From positions 88,115,740 to 88,179,739 of the forward strand of contig OW804095.1 of assembly GCA_942159475.1 (NCBI GenBank): DNA of 64,000 bases, in the 5' to 3' direction. The notes below the pieces were generated by a model. It was not told where the DNA came from, did not search any database, and saw nothing but the letters and a program-made list of their open reading frames with translations. Position numbers and translations under genes: made by a program. Origin of the DNA: Sthenelais limicola. Its lineage: Eukaryota > Annelida > Polychaeta > Phyllodocida > Sigalionidae. Positions 1 through 8,997 of the stretch are shown one piece after another (the stretch's first letter is position 1; every line of letters begins with the position of its first letter).

Positions 1-1455
1 CTAATAGAAGGTACCTCACTCCAATACAATATATTCAGCATATAAGACACCTACCCTCTGTGACTGCAAGATGGCATCTGATGTATCCACGCCAATAATT
101 CCCGCCAAACACCATGAATCCTTTGTTTCTAGGTCTTGTATAAGTGGATGGCTGTTATTCCTATTTCCACCCTATTGTTTAGTCAGGGGTACAGGTCTGT
201 GGCTGGGCTTTCACGGGACCAACATGTGAATTGCCATTAGATATCACAGGGGAAACCCTCACACTGCTTATTTGACAGGGGCCCTGTGTACTTTTCCGGA
301 GCGTTTGGGTTTTCACAGTTCTGCCTAAAGTATCACAAGCAACAAGAAAAATCGCGCTGAAGTAGTGTAGAAGTAAAGGTACCCCATGCGAATTCCCAAC
401 CATTTCTTCGAGTGTAGAAGTCAGTGTCTTTGTCCTGCCAAACCTCTGTAATGTCCTATAATATGAGTATGTGGAAATCGAAATACTATTATAATACATA
501 CATTCCTCGAGCTGCTAAGTGTATGTTGTATAGATGGTTCAGATTGACTACCTTAATGTGAATGTTTACAGAAACTGGCGTCACCATAGTATTGCCCAGG
601 GTATTTTATCAACAAATCAACTAGTCATACCGCATACTTTTCAAATGAGAATTATCGCATCTGATGTGAAACTTTGACCAATAAAATTTTTCTAAAAAAA
701 ATAAAAAAATACTAACACCCATTACTGTACACCTGAGAGAAGAGAGAGAGAGAAGTCATTGGTAGGAGAATTACAACTTTATTCTAGAGAAATATGTAAT
801 ATTTTGATGAGTAATAATTAAAAAATATAGTATAATGAAAATCTTTGATTAAGAATAATAAAAATAACAAATGAAAATGATGTGAAGGAAGAGAGGAGTA
901 GGAGGATATGACATATCCTGAAGAAGAGGGTGGGACAGTAAAAGGAGGTGCGTGTGTGGTGCAAATGTACGATGGTAACAGACATCATAACGAAAGAATA
1001 ATGCAAAGCAAAGAAATATTTGGCATCATCAAATGTCAATTAGGTGTGGCAGAAACACTAATGTTTTAGAAATGTTCTATTGTTTAAATCAGACAGACCA
1101 ATTTCAAGCAAGTCCATTAATATCTAATTGATTATACTCAAATGAGCTAGAGGAACTAATTACACTTTTATCCGGCTTATTTTACTTCAAAATCGCAAAT
1201 TATGTTTTATTTGACAATTCCTGTAAATTTGATCTGTTTTAATAGGATCTGAGTCTACAAATCAGCGTCTTACGCAAAGACATCTAAATTAGAATTCCTA
1301 AAGCTAAGGACATCCTTATTGCAATATTCTATTATGGTTTTGTTCCTGACCATAATTATTCTAGTTGCAAGTGATAGTGGAAACGATCAATACAGCGCTA
1401 AGCTTATCAATTTGATTATCTTCACACTGAAGTCCGCGGTCATTTACCTGCTGGA
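1..1455. other. Non-coding, nothing recognised
   Basis: AT-rich sequence with only short, low-quality open frames. No domain, splice-bounded exon or repeat was recognised apart from a short GA run near 738-752. The downstream boundary is the start of a CpG-rich dispersed repeat. Confidence 0.6.
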
Positions 1456-1780
1456 TACATAACTATGGAAAGAGGGATGACCCGGTCCGCAATAACGGCC
1501 GTAATTTCGGGCCCTCCATAGGATTACTATGGGAAAATATTATTTTTTGCCGTGAAAACGGCCGTATGTCCGTCAAGATCCCGTAAAAAAATGTACGGCC
1601 GAATTTCACAGAATTCCGGCCGCTAATTCGGAGGATCCTGCCGCGATTTCGGCCGCTCAGTATCAAAATTTGTTTTCATACCGAAACTGCGGCAAGGTCA
1701 AGGACACATTGCGCAGAATTTCGGCCGTCTTCGGCGCACCCCTCGTCAAAGTTGCCGTCACTTTTATCGGCCGTCACATG
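1456..1780 (+). repeat. CGGCCG-rich dispersed repeat, 3' half
   Basis: The block is studded with CGGCCG and CCG/CGG words in an otherwise CpG-poor region. Its order of motifs (GGAAAGNGGGATGACCC, then TAACGGCCGTA, then CGGGCCCTCCATAGG, then TGCCGCGATTTCGG, then GGCCGTCTTCGGCGCACCCC) recurs in the same order at 38,383-38,720. This shows directly that it is a dispersed repeat family. It lacks the A-tract/CGGCCG array that precedes the body at 38.2 kb, so it is a partial copy. No coding capacity is evident and no class is assigned. Confidence 0.75.
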
Positions 1781-1853
1781 GTTACTCTTTTTGTTTTAGA
1801 GGTGGAGAGGGGGGAGGACGGGGGGGGGCAGGGCGGGGGCTGGTAAATGACAG

Positions 1854-1909
<56 letters not shown>

Positions 1910-2146
1910 TGTGTGAGTGGGGGAAAGAGAGTGAAAGAGAATGAGAGAGTGTGAGTGGGGGAAAGAGAGAGAAAGAGAGGGTGAGGTGAGGTGGGAGGGG
2001 AGGGGAGGGGAGGGGAGGAGAGAAGATTATAATGATAGGACCAACTAGGGTAGGTATGTGAGTGTGTGGGTGGGTGGGTGGTGGGTGGAGGGGAGGAGTG
2101 GGTTATATTAAGAAATGCAAAACACCACAAATTTAAAGTTAAACGT
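1781..2146. repeat. Purine-rich low complexity with (GA)n
   Basis: A G-rich stretch is followed by an uninterrupted GA microsatellite (about 1857-1907), then GGGGA/GGGTGGGTGG-type purine runs to about 2100. The minus-strand open frame here is only the pyrimidine translation of this repeat (Ser/Leu and Pro/His runs) and is not a gene. Confidence 0.85.
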
Positions 2147-2216
2147 TACAGGAGGAGGTACAGGAGGAGTTACAGGAGGGGATGTAGGAGGAGTTACAGG
2201 AGGAGGTACAGGAGGG
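2147..2216. repeat. GGAGGTACAGGA minisatellite
   Basis: Degenerate 12-15 bp units of the form GGAGGAGGTACA or GGAGGAGTTACA are repeated about five times. The reverse complement (TACCTCCTCCAGT type) recurs at 40,985-41,090 and 63,868-63,935. In all three places the array lies within a few hundred bases to 1.5 kb of the CGGCCG repeats or the 237-bp MITE. Confidence 0.7.
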
Positions 2217-2386
2217 TATCATTATGCAGATTATACTGAAAATAACTGTCATGTGATGTAATGTTAATACTTGAATACAAAATTGTAAATCATTAGGTGA
2301 TGTTACGTAACGTTATATAATGGCATTATGGATCGTGACAGCAGGAACGGGAGAGGGACAGAGGAGAGGGAGGGAGGACAGAGGGA

Positions 2387-2604
2387 GAGTCTAGGAAGTA
2401 AAATATTAGGGTGGAGAGTAATATTAAATATTTCATTTAGTAATACGACAATTGTTTTTTTCAACCAAATTTCATCTCTAGATTATATCCTAATCAGGAC
2501 ACATTATTACAGTACAGGCCTCTAGGACCTTCCCCTCCTCTCTCCCCACACCACCTTCCATGTAGTTATATAAATATTATAATATAATAATATTACAATT
2601 ATTA
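2387..2604 (+). repeat. Direct duplication, left copy
   Basis: About 215 bp starting at AGAGTCTAGGAAGTAAAA and running to an ATAATATTA-rich end. It is repeated with only small changes at 2,692-2,939. The two copies flank a short CGGCCG array, so the whole resembles a two-unit long-period tandem repeat with the array as the spacer. Confidence 0.8.
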
Positions 2605-2691
2605 TCAGCCCATCATAAAATGCAACAAAAAGGAAGGCAAAAAAGCGGCCGAAAAAACGGTCGAAAAAACGGCCGGAAAAGCGGAGGGAGA
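2605..2691 (+). repeat. Short CGGCCG/A-tract array
   Basis: A leader beginning CAGCCCATCATAAAATGCAA and ending in GGAAGGCAAAAAAG is followed by three or four CGGCCGAAAAAA units, two of them mutated (CGGTCG, CGGCCGG). The same leader plus array occurs at 7,976-8,085 and 42,727-42,855, so leader and array move together as one repeat family. Confidence 0.8.
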
Positions 2692-2939
2692 TGGAGAGTC
2701 TAGGAAGTAAAAGATTCGGGTGGAGGGTAATATTAAATAATATTAAATATGTCATTTAGTAATACAACAATTGTTTTTTTCAACCTAATTTCATCTCTAG
2801 ATTATGTCCTAATCAGGACACATTATTACAGTACAGTATAGGCCTCCAGGACCTTCCCCCCCTCTCTCCCCACCCCACCTTCCATGTAATTATATAAATA
2901 TTATGATATAATAATATTATGATTATAATATTATACATG
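2692..2939 (+). repeat. Direct duplication, right copy
   Basis: Second copy of the 2,387-2,604 unit. It differs by a few substitutions, by a small insertion in the TTAAATAATATTAAATA stretch and by a longer AT-rich end. It abuts the 5' end of the Ngaro element. Confidence 0.8.
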
Positions 2940-2953
2940 AACTATACACATAG

Positions 2954-3101
2954 ATATTATGTATCTTAGGAACTTAAGATCGTTATATTAAGGTGGCGCC
3001 ACCAGCAGTTGGGTCTCACCCTCTTGCCCGCTGCTAGCCGGTGTCCACTCACTCATTCACTCTGCCTTCAGACACGCTCTGAGAAGGTCTAAAATTTTTC
3101 T
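2954..3101 (+). repeat. Split direct repeat A1 (5' end of Ngaro)
   Basis: 148 bp beginning ATATTATGTATCTTAGG and ending CTAAAATTTTTCT, repeated without visible change at 7635-7782. It ends 20 bp before the gag ATG, so it forms the 5' untranslated and presumed promoter region. It contains the palindrome GGTGGCGCCACC. Confidence 0.92.
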
Positions 3102-3121
3102 CGTCCGCTCCTCGCTTCACC

Positions 3122-4501
3122 ATGAAGCAGCAGAGGTTTTGCAAGACTTGCAATACCAGACACGCTCCGCCGACTGGCAAGAAGTGTACTCATGTCTCTT
3201 CAGACAATGAGTCAATTGTTTTGGAAAGTAAAAAGGAGCTCGAGGCAGAGTTTGAGGTCGATAACGACACGTCTAGGCTTATCGACTGGTCAGCTTGGTC
3301 ACCGACTGGGGCTGGTGCCCGTCCAAAAACTGGTAGGTCCTCCTTTAAACCAATGGACTCCATATTAGAACCTCCTGAGTGGTCTATTGACTTCCCACCT
3401 CTCAACTCTTCTGCTAGCGGTGGCCGTAGCAGTAAACGCAGTAAAAGTTCGGATTCAAAGGGACGCTTGTCACATAGCATGTTTGCCCATGTCCCTGAAG
3501 GTGGTGCTTTGAGAGGTGCGGGTGGAAGTAAGGCGGCTGATAAAACGTCTCGTAGAGAGGTCACCGCGCTCCGGGAGTCGGTGAACAAAGTGCATACCTC
3601 CTTTACAGACACTCAGGATAGGTTAGGCCGGTTGGAAAATATGTTGTTGGATTTGGTTCGGGACCGTGATAATGACCATGTTGACCATGACCACGATGAG
3701 GGGGCTCCTGTACACACACGTAAGAAAACCGCTGATACTTCGCCAGTAAGACGAGCTGGTCGTGCCAGGTCCATTACCCGTTCCCCGAAGGCTAGAGGTC
3801 GGGCTAGAGTGAGGGAGACTAGGGATTCGTCGTCTCCAAGTTCTAGCTCGTCTGATATTGATTCAAGTTCGTCCTCGTCTACTTCCTCCTCGTCTGGAAC
3901 AAGTGTGAGACGGCGACGCAAGCAGAAGGCTAAGAAGAAACGCAAATCTGTCTCTCGTTCTGCCGACAGCAACAAGAGACGTAGGTATCGTATTTCCCGC
4001 TTCCTCCCTAAGGAAGAAAGGTCAAAATATATGACAAACGAAAAGTTGTTGTACTGTCATGGTGCGTTAATGTTAGAAAGGTACAGGAAAGGGGACGATA
4101 TTGTAGGAATGCTAGAACATAATTGTTTTATCAGTGAAAAGGCGGGGACCCAGGCTTACCAGACTAAGGGCATTGCTAAATACGACGAGGCGGTGAGAAA
4201 CTTAGCCGTCACCATTGGTCCTAAAGCTTACACTTCGGGCCATATGGGTTTTGCTCTACGGTTCCTGGGTCAAGAGTACGCTAGGAAACAACCAGGGAAA
4301 GCAAAAACTAACTCTTCTAATTCTAATGAGAAGACAGGTACTAGGAAAAGTCCTACTTATTATTGTTGGAACTTCAACCGGGACAATTGCAGTAGCACAG
4401 AGTGCAAGTTTCCCCATATTTGCGCTCTGTGTTCTGGTAATCATGCGAAATCAAGTTGTAAATCTTCTGCCGGTGGTGCTGCAGGGCGCCATGACACATA
4501 G
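3122..4501 (+). CDS. Ngaro ORF1, gag-like nucleocapsid protein
   Basis: This 459-aa protein starts at the first ATG after repeat A1. Near the N-terminus it has a Cys/His cluster (CKTC, then H14 and C22) also seen in the second Ngaro of this window. The middle holds a Ser-rich tract followed by a strongly basic lysine/arginine block, a likely nuclear or nucleic-acid-binding signal. The last ~50 residues form a zinc-finger-like cluster (CWNFNRDNC, ECKFPHICALC, then H and C). By analogy with DIRS-order ORF1 proteins it should bind element RNA and assemble particles. It ends at TAG (4499-4501), and the RT ORF continues in the same frame directly after it. The call rests on position, zinc motifs and match to the second copy, not on strong sequence conservation. 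Confidence 0.85.
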   Translation: MKQQRFCKTCNTRHAPPTGKKCTHVSSDNESIVLESKKELEAEFEVDNDTSRLIDWSAWSPTGAGARPKTGRSSFKPMDSILEPPEWSIDFPPLNSSASGGRSSKRSKSSDSKGRLSHSMFAHVPEGGALRGAGGSKAADKTSRREVTALRESVNKVHTSFTDTQDRLGRLENMLLDLVRDRDNDHVDHDHDEGAPVHTRKKTADTSPVRRAGRARSITRSPKARGRARVRETRDSSSPSSSSSDIDSSSSSSTSSSSGTSVRRRRKQKAKKKRKSVSRSADSNKRRRYRISRFLPKEERSKYMTNEKLLYCHGALMLERYRKGDDIVGMLEHNCFISEKAGTQAYQTKGIAKYDEAVRNLAVTIGPKAYTSGHMGFALRFLGQEYARKQPGKAKTNSSNSNEKTGTRKSPTYYCWNFNRDNCSSTECKFPHICALCSGNHAKSSCKSSAGGAAGRHDT

Positions 4502-6598
4502 GTTGGGGCTGGTACTATTGTTTCTGAATTTACTGTTTCGAATGGAGTTACTTATAATGTTGGGGACCCAGATACTGTTCAATTAACTTCGGGTAGCGTT
4601 TTGCCTGATATTTGTTGCGTTTCTCGCAGTGGTTTTGTATGTCAAGATTATTTTTCTGACCCCACTTATTTTGATTGTGATTTTGTGTGTCGAGACCTTG
4701 GTGGTCAGGTCACACTTCCGGGTCAAGACGAGATCTCGTATTCCGTGATCCAAGATGGCAGCCCCCACAATATTTGTGTTATTGTAACTCCAGACGTTGC
4801 AGATATTGACGATAGTCATGTGTATTTTGTTTCCCCTTATACTAATAATGTTGCAGGGGAGTTTGACATGCATCTACTGATGCGGTCTGGTTATTTTCCC
4901 GCTGGTTATATCAAAAGTCTGAGAATTTATTCTGATCAGTTCTTACATTTAACTGATCGTTGTTATGACGGTACTTGTGCTTGCTTGTATATTTTGGATT
5001 GGGTCCCAACGCAGCTCAAGCCTTGTAGATTCGCCTGTATTGTCGATTCTTTCAATCTTGATGTTCAACTAAATGAATTTATCCTTGATGGTATTTGTCG
5101 AGGGTTTAAGATTTTAGATCAAGGTTGTGACTTGTCTTATGAAATGCAAAATTACTCGTCCATTTTGGACTCTGAAATTATTGGTAAGATGAACCGAACG
5201 GTCTCTAATGAGCTGTTAGATGGGTGTGTTTCGGTAGCCAAGTCCAAACCGAAATGCATCCATGCCTTAGGTGCGGTACTTAGGAAAGACGGTCGTCTCC
5301 GCCCGATCACTGACTGCTCTAGACCTCTCCTTTCGGTTAATAATTATACGGTTACTACAGCTCCAAAGTTTGAGTTTTACAGAGTTTATGATACGTTGGA
5401 CTTGGTTCAACCTGGTAGTTATGGTAGTGTGGTTGATATCTCCTGCGCTTATCGCGCTGTAAATATATTTCCTCCGCATAGATCTAACTTAGGTTTTACT
5501 TGGGACTGGAATGGTGTGAGCACGTATTTTGAAGATAACATACTTTGCTTCGGTATACGTTCAGCCCCCTTTATTTTCAATACTCTTAGTGGTTTTGTTG
5601 CCAAGGTTATGACAGCTATGGGTATAGGTTGCTTAAATTATATTGACGACTTTTTTGTCGCTGGTTCTTCCTTTGAAGAGTGCGCTCAACGTCAACAGAC
5701 CTTAGTTAGGCTTTTGCGTTTTATGGGTTTCAATATTAATTTTAATAAGTTAATTGAACCTAGAAGTGACCCGAAGTACCTAGGTATTATTATTGACCTG
5801 CATAATTGGTGTTTTTGCTTACCACAAGATAAAATAAACCGAGCTATCTCTGCGGTTAATGATCTTCTTAGCGGTAACTTTTGTCTTCGAAAGGACCTGG
5901 AACGAACTACAGGGTTCTTAGCGCATTGTGCTGTTGTTGTCAAGGGAGGTCGCACCTTCTGTCGCCGTCTATACTCTCTGTTACGCGCTACTAAAAAATC
6001 CAGACGTATCAAACTATCACCTATGTATAAGCAGGACTTGCTTTGGTGGAAACATTTTCTGCCTACTTTCAATGGTTTTGTTAAGATGCCTAGTATTAAT
6101 GATGTTACTCATTACGTCTGTACTGACTCAAGCTTATCTGGGTTTGGTGGTTATGTAAACTCAGATTTCTTCTTTGGTTCTTGGTGTAATTATAACACGA
6201 CTTGTATGCATTGTGAACTTCCTCCTACCTTTGATGATGTACAGTCTTCAAACATTAATGTTATGGAGTTATGGCCAATCTTGGTTTCTGTTAAACGCTG
6301 GTTGTCCTTATTCAAGAACTCTAAGGTTCATTTTTATACTGATAATACCCAGGTGATGTCAATGATTATGACTGGCAGAAGCTGTAATACTACTGCTATG
6401 GCCTTATTGCGTGAGCTTTTTTGGGTTTCGGCTATTTATAATATTGATTTTTCAGCGAGCTACATTCGCTCGGCTGATAATATAGTTGCCGATTCCCTAT
6501 CTAGAGTATCTTCTTGTACTAATTTTTGTACCTTTGGGTTACCCACTATGTTTCAATTTTGTTGTTCACACAGCCTCAATCGGGAACCTGGAAGTTGA
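4502..6598 (+). CDS. Ngaro reverse transcriptase-RNase H
   Basis: The frame is open from the codon after the gag TAG and is in phase with gag. The first in-frame ATG lies about 366 nt inside, so translation by UAG readthrough or internal initiation is inferred. Numbering from the TTG at 4601: RT palm residues include D279 (SVVDISCAYR) and YIDD at 347-350. The RNase H domain keeps all expected acidic residues: D509 (CTDSSLSGFGG), E556 (NVMELWP), D581 (YTDNTQ) and D631 (VADSLSR). The product copies element RNA into DNA and removes the template, without an encoded protease or DDE integrase. Its 3' end overlaps the recombinase ORF in another frame. The domains look catalytically complete. Confidence 0.93.
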   Translation, partial: VGAGTIVSEFTVSNGVTYNVGDPDTVQLTSGSVLPDICCVSRSGFVCQDYFSDPTYFDCDFVCRDLGGQVTLPGQDEISYSVIQDGSPHNICVIVTPDVADIDDSHVYFVSPYTNNVAGEFDMHLLMRSGYFPAGYIKSLRIYSDQFLHLTDRCYDGTCACLYILDWVPTQLKPCRFACIVDSFNLDVQLNEFILDGICRGFKILDQGCDLSYEMQNYSSILDSEIIGKMNRTVSNELLDGCVSVAKSKPKCIHALGAVLRKDGRLRPITDCSRPLLSVNNYTVTTAPKFEFYRVYDTLDLVQPGSYGSVVDISCAYRAVNIFPPHRSNLGFTWDWNGVSTYFEDNILCFGIRSAPFIFNTLSGFVAKVMTAMGIGCLNYIDDFFVAGSSFEECAQRQQTLVRLLRFMGFNINFNKLIEPRSDPKYLGIIIDLHNWCFCLPQDKINRAISAVNDLLSGNFCLRKDLERTTGFLAHCAVVVKGGRTFCRRLYSLLRATKKSRRIKLSPMYKQDLLWWKHFLPTFNGFVKMPSINDVTHYVCTDSSLSGFGGYVNSDFFFGSWCNYNTTCMHCELPPTFDDVQSSNINVMELWPILVSVKRWLSLFKNSKVHFYTDNTQVMSMIMTGRSCNTTAMALLRELFWVSAIYNIDFSASYIRSADNIVADSLSRVSSCTNFCTFGLPTMFQFCCSHSLNREPGS

Positions 6599-7532
6599 TT
6601 GCCGTCGCCTTCAGGCCTTATGTTGGGCGGATAATACTTGGGCCACTCGGAAGTCCCAGTGGTTGAGATACTTGAGGTTTTGCTCTACCTATGATATTTC
6701 TCCTTTACCTGCTTCTGTTAATACTGTGTGTTTATATGTTACCTACCTGTCAAAACAACTTGCCTATTCTTCAATAGCGAATTACGTTAGTGCCTTGTGG
6801 TCCTTACATGATTTTTACGGTTGTCGCTCGGAGGCTAAAGGTGCCTTCCTCCTCAAGTGCACACTTAAAGGTGTTAGGAGACTGCTGGGGGATTCGGTCT
6901 TACATGCAGACCCTCTCCTACCTGAAGATTTGCTAACTATTTTTGGGGTTCTAGACAAGTCTAATGACAACACCTTAGTCTTTTGGTGTATGGTTTGCTT
7001 ATCTTTTCGATGTTTATTACGTAAATCACATGTTACCAAGTCCTGTCATATGCTTAAGCGCTCTAATGTAGTGTTCACGGATTATGGTATTGAGTTAACT
7101 GTAACGTCGTCTAAGACGATTCAATTTAAAGAACGAGTGATTGTCATCCCTATTATAGCTTCCCCTCGCTCAGTGTTATGCCCTGTTAGATGGCTAAAGG
7201 TTTACTTCTCTAGGGTGCCTTTGTTATCGTTCGACTATCTTTTTTGCTACCCAAATACCAAGAAACCTGTTTCGTACAGTTTCTTTTCTACCTTACTTAA
7301 ATCTTCTGTGAATTTGGCTAAACTAAAAGGTAATTTTACCTCCCATAGTCTTCGCAGGGGGTCGGCGACCTTTTTAAGTCGCCTAGGTCTTCCACTTCAC
7401 GACATTAAAGTCTGTGGAGATTGGAAAAGTTTAAGTGTCCTCCTTTATCTTTCTGCAGATACCCACACTCGTCTAATAAAAGATCGCTCTGTGGCTTCTG
7501 CTCTAAATTCTTACAGTAGTACTAATATCTAG
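6486..7532 (+). CDS. Ngaro tyrosine recombinase
   Basis: This ORF of up to 348 aa inserts the cDNA circle by tyrosine-recombinase chemistry. Counting from the TTG at 6486, the catalytic set is visible: Arg in CLLRKSH (R179), HSLRR (H287, R290), GDW (W313) and the nucleophile Tyr in LLYLSAD (Y321). An N-terminal SAM-like/core-binding region (TWATRKSQWLRYLRFC) precedes the catalytic domain. No ATG is present in frame near the start, and the ORF overlaps the end of the RT frame by 113 nt, so its true start is unknown. Frameshifting, splicing or non-AUG initiation are possible. The stop lies 28 bp before repeat B1. Confidence 0.92.
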   Translation: MPIPYLEYLLVLIFVPLGYPLCFNFVVHTASIGNLEVDCRRLQALCWADNTWATRKSQWLRYLRFCSTYDISPLPASVNTVCLYVTYLSKQLAYSSIANYVSALWSLHDFYGCRSEAKGAFLLKCTLKGVRRLLGDSVLHADPLLPEDLLTIFGVLDKSNDNTLVFWCMVCLSFRCLLRKSHVTKSCHMLKRSNVVFTDYGIELTVTSSKTIQFKERVIVIPIIASPRSVLCPVRWLKVYFSRVPLLSFDYLFCYPNTKKPVSYSFFSTLLKSSVNLAKLKGNFTSHSLRRGSATFLSRLGLPLHDIKVCGDWKSLSVLLYLSADTHTRLIKDRSVASALNSYSSTNI

Positions 7533-7559
7533 ATATGTAATTCCTTCGGCTGGGGGGTT

Positions 7560-7638
7560 GGGAGTTGTTAACTCAGCTCGAAATGCCCAACCCCTTGTTG
7601 TGTTATCATTCTAGCATCGTTAGCCAGCCTTGTAATAT
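7560..7638 (+). repeat. Split direct repeat B1
   Basis: 79 bp beginning GGGAGTTGTTAACTCAGC, found again at 7804-7882. It runs directly into A2 with a 4-bp overlap (ATAT), forming the junction thought to template circle formation in Ngaro-type elements. Confidence 0.9.
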
Positions 7639-7782
7639 TATGTATCTTAGGAACTTAAGATCGTTATATTAAGGTGGCGCCACCAGCAGTTGGGTCTCAC
7701 CCTCTTGCCCGCTGCTAGCCGGTGTCCACTCACTCATTCACTCTGCCTTCAGACACGCTCTGAGAAGGTCTAAAATTTTTCT
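7635..7782 (+). repeat. Split direct repeat A2
   Basis: A copy of A1, 148 bp with no difference seen by eye, lying between the B repeats as expected for split direct repeats. Confidence 0.92.
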
Positions 7783-7803
7783 TGTTATTTTTGTTAATAA
7801 ATG

Positions 7804-7882
7804 GGGAGTTGTTAACTCAGCTCGAAATGCCCAACCCCTTGTTGTGTTATCATTCTAGCATCGTTAGCCAGCCTTGTAATAT
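7804..7882 (+). repeat. Split direct repeat B2 (3' end of Ngaro)
   Basis: A copy of B1 that ends the element. The sequence after it (TATATTTCGAACATGG) is a dispersed host repeat also found at 42,484. Confidence 0.9.
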
Positions 7883-8090
7883 ATTATATATTTCGAACAT
7901 GGAAACATTCAAATAAAGAAGATAGTGGTGTGGGATGTTGGTAGATACTATATGAGACAGCAATAACTTGCACAATCAGCCCATCATAAAATGCAACAAA
8001 AAGGAAGGCAAAAAAGTGGCCGAAAAAGCGGCCGAAAAAACGGCCGAAAAAGCGGCCGAAAAAACGGCCGAAAAAAACGGCCGACTAATG
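7883..8090 (+). repeat. Dispersed repeat with CGGCCG/A-tract array
   Basis: The stretch from TATATTTCGAACATGGAAAC to AACTTGCACAAT matches 42,484-42,715, with about 115 bp present only in the 42-kb copy. It continues into the CAGCCCATCATAAAATGCAA leader and then, from about 8017, into six or seven CGGCCGAAAAAA units at 11-13 bp spacing. The plus-strand frame reads a Gly-Arg-Lys-Ser/Asn periodicity, judged a by-product of the repeat. Confidence 0.8.
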
Positions 8091-8996
8091 TACGCCCGAA
8101 TTTATGCACATTTGTCCGTCACTTAGGCCTATTACCATGGAAAGAGTCTAGGTCCAAAGTTGAGAGAGTCCCTTCAAACGAAGGGAAAGCCTCTCGCCTC
8201 AAACTGCAAAGTGCCATCAAAATTCCATTAAGGTCGCAAAATGTCATTATATTCCCATTAAAACGCTGAGTCTTCGGTGAGGAGACCGATTAGCAAAGTA
8301 GGCTTACATACCATTCTTATCTGATCTGAAGGTTTGGTTTATGCATCTTTAATCATTACTTACCGATAGTTGTTTGTAGTTCTTATTTTGTTTTTATCAT
8401 ACTTCATAGTGAGCCTCTAGACATGCTTTGTAATACCCAATGATACTTCCTTCCTTCATAATTTTTTATATGCACACCCTGAGAGGGCTTAAGTCATTAT
8501 ACCATTAAGTAGACTCTCCATGAAAGGTATGGTCAGGAATGGGTAGGAATTGTTGGGTAGAATCTCTCCCCCTCCCTCCCCCCTTCCTCTCCCCCGCCCT
8601 CTCCCTTCCCTATTCTCTTTCACTCTCCCCCTCACCTCCCATATACCGATATTATAGCATTGAATGTCTAAAAGTTGATTAATGTTTATGAATGATGTTA
8701 ATAAAGTATCCATATTTCAGCAGTAACTAAAAGTTTAATTGAGAGCAGCCAAATTTCCTATATTACTTTAACAGAAATCTCACTCCCTCCTTTTCTCGTC
8801 CCCTCTTCTTCTCTCTCTGCCTTGTACCCTCTCTTCTCTATCTCCCTTGTATCTCCCCTTCTTCATCTCCCTCCCCTGTCCTCTTCCCCTCCCATTCCCT
8901 CCCCTCTTTGTGTCTCTCCCCTCCCCCTTCCTCTCTCCCCCTCCCGCTCCCGTCTTCTCTATCATTCCCCCAATCCACCAGGATCAACTGACTAAT
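8091..8996. other. Non-coding, CT-rich tracts
   Basis: No gene is seen. There are two long polypyrimidine stretches (about 8565-8640 and 8775-8960) made of CCCTCC and CTCTCTTC words. The open frames over them are low-complexity artefacts. A short CGGCCG-family tail (TGTACGCCCGAATTTATG) lies at the start. Confidence 0.7.
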
Positions 8997-8997
8997 C

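Larger units (their letters stand above)
2954..7882 (+). mobile_element. Ngaro-type YR-retrotransposon, apparently intact
   Basis: This 4.9-kb element has gag, RT-RNase H and tyrosine recombinase ORFs in order on one strand, and no DDE integrase or protease. Its ends are split direct repeats: A1 (2954-3101) at the left, and B1 (7560-7638), A2 (7635-7782) and B2 (7804-7882) at the right. This A1-ORFs-B1-A2-B2 plan is characteristic of Ngaro/PAT-type elements in the DIRS order. No methyltransferase-like domain is seen, which favours Ngaro over DIRS1. A1 and A2 look identical over 148 bp and B1 and B2 over 79 bp, and the ORFs are open apart from one TAG between gag and RT, so the insertion is probably young and possibly competent. 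Confidence 0.9.

Noticed and set aside
1774..2130. 118-codon minus-strand open frame rich in Ser, Leu and Pro/His
   Set aside because: It is the translation of a GA microsatellite and G-rich runs; no domain and no non-repeat coding signal.
3613..3975. 120-codon minus-strand ORF opposite Ngaro gag
   Set aside because: Antisense shadow of the Ser/Arg-rich gag region; no independent evidence.
4215..4586. 123-codon ORF overlapping the gag-RT junction in another frame
   Set aside because: Low-complexity hydrophobic frame over the zinc-finger region; the same-phase gag-TAG-RT arrangement explains the sequence better.
7991..8269. Open frame with Gly-Arg-Lys-Ser repeats, like a basic DNA-binding tail
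   Set aside because: The repeat peptide arises from the CGGCCGAAAAAA array whose unit length (12) is a multiple of three; the same happens at 40.5 and 41.1 kb in other frames.
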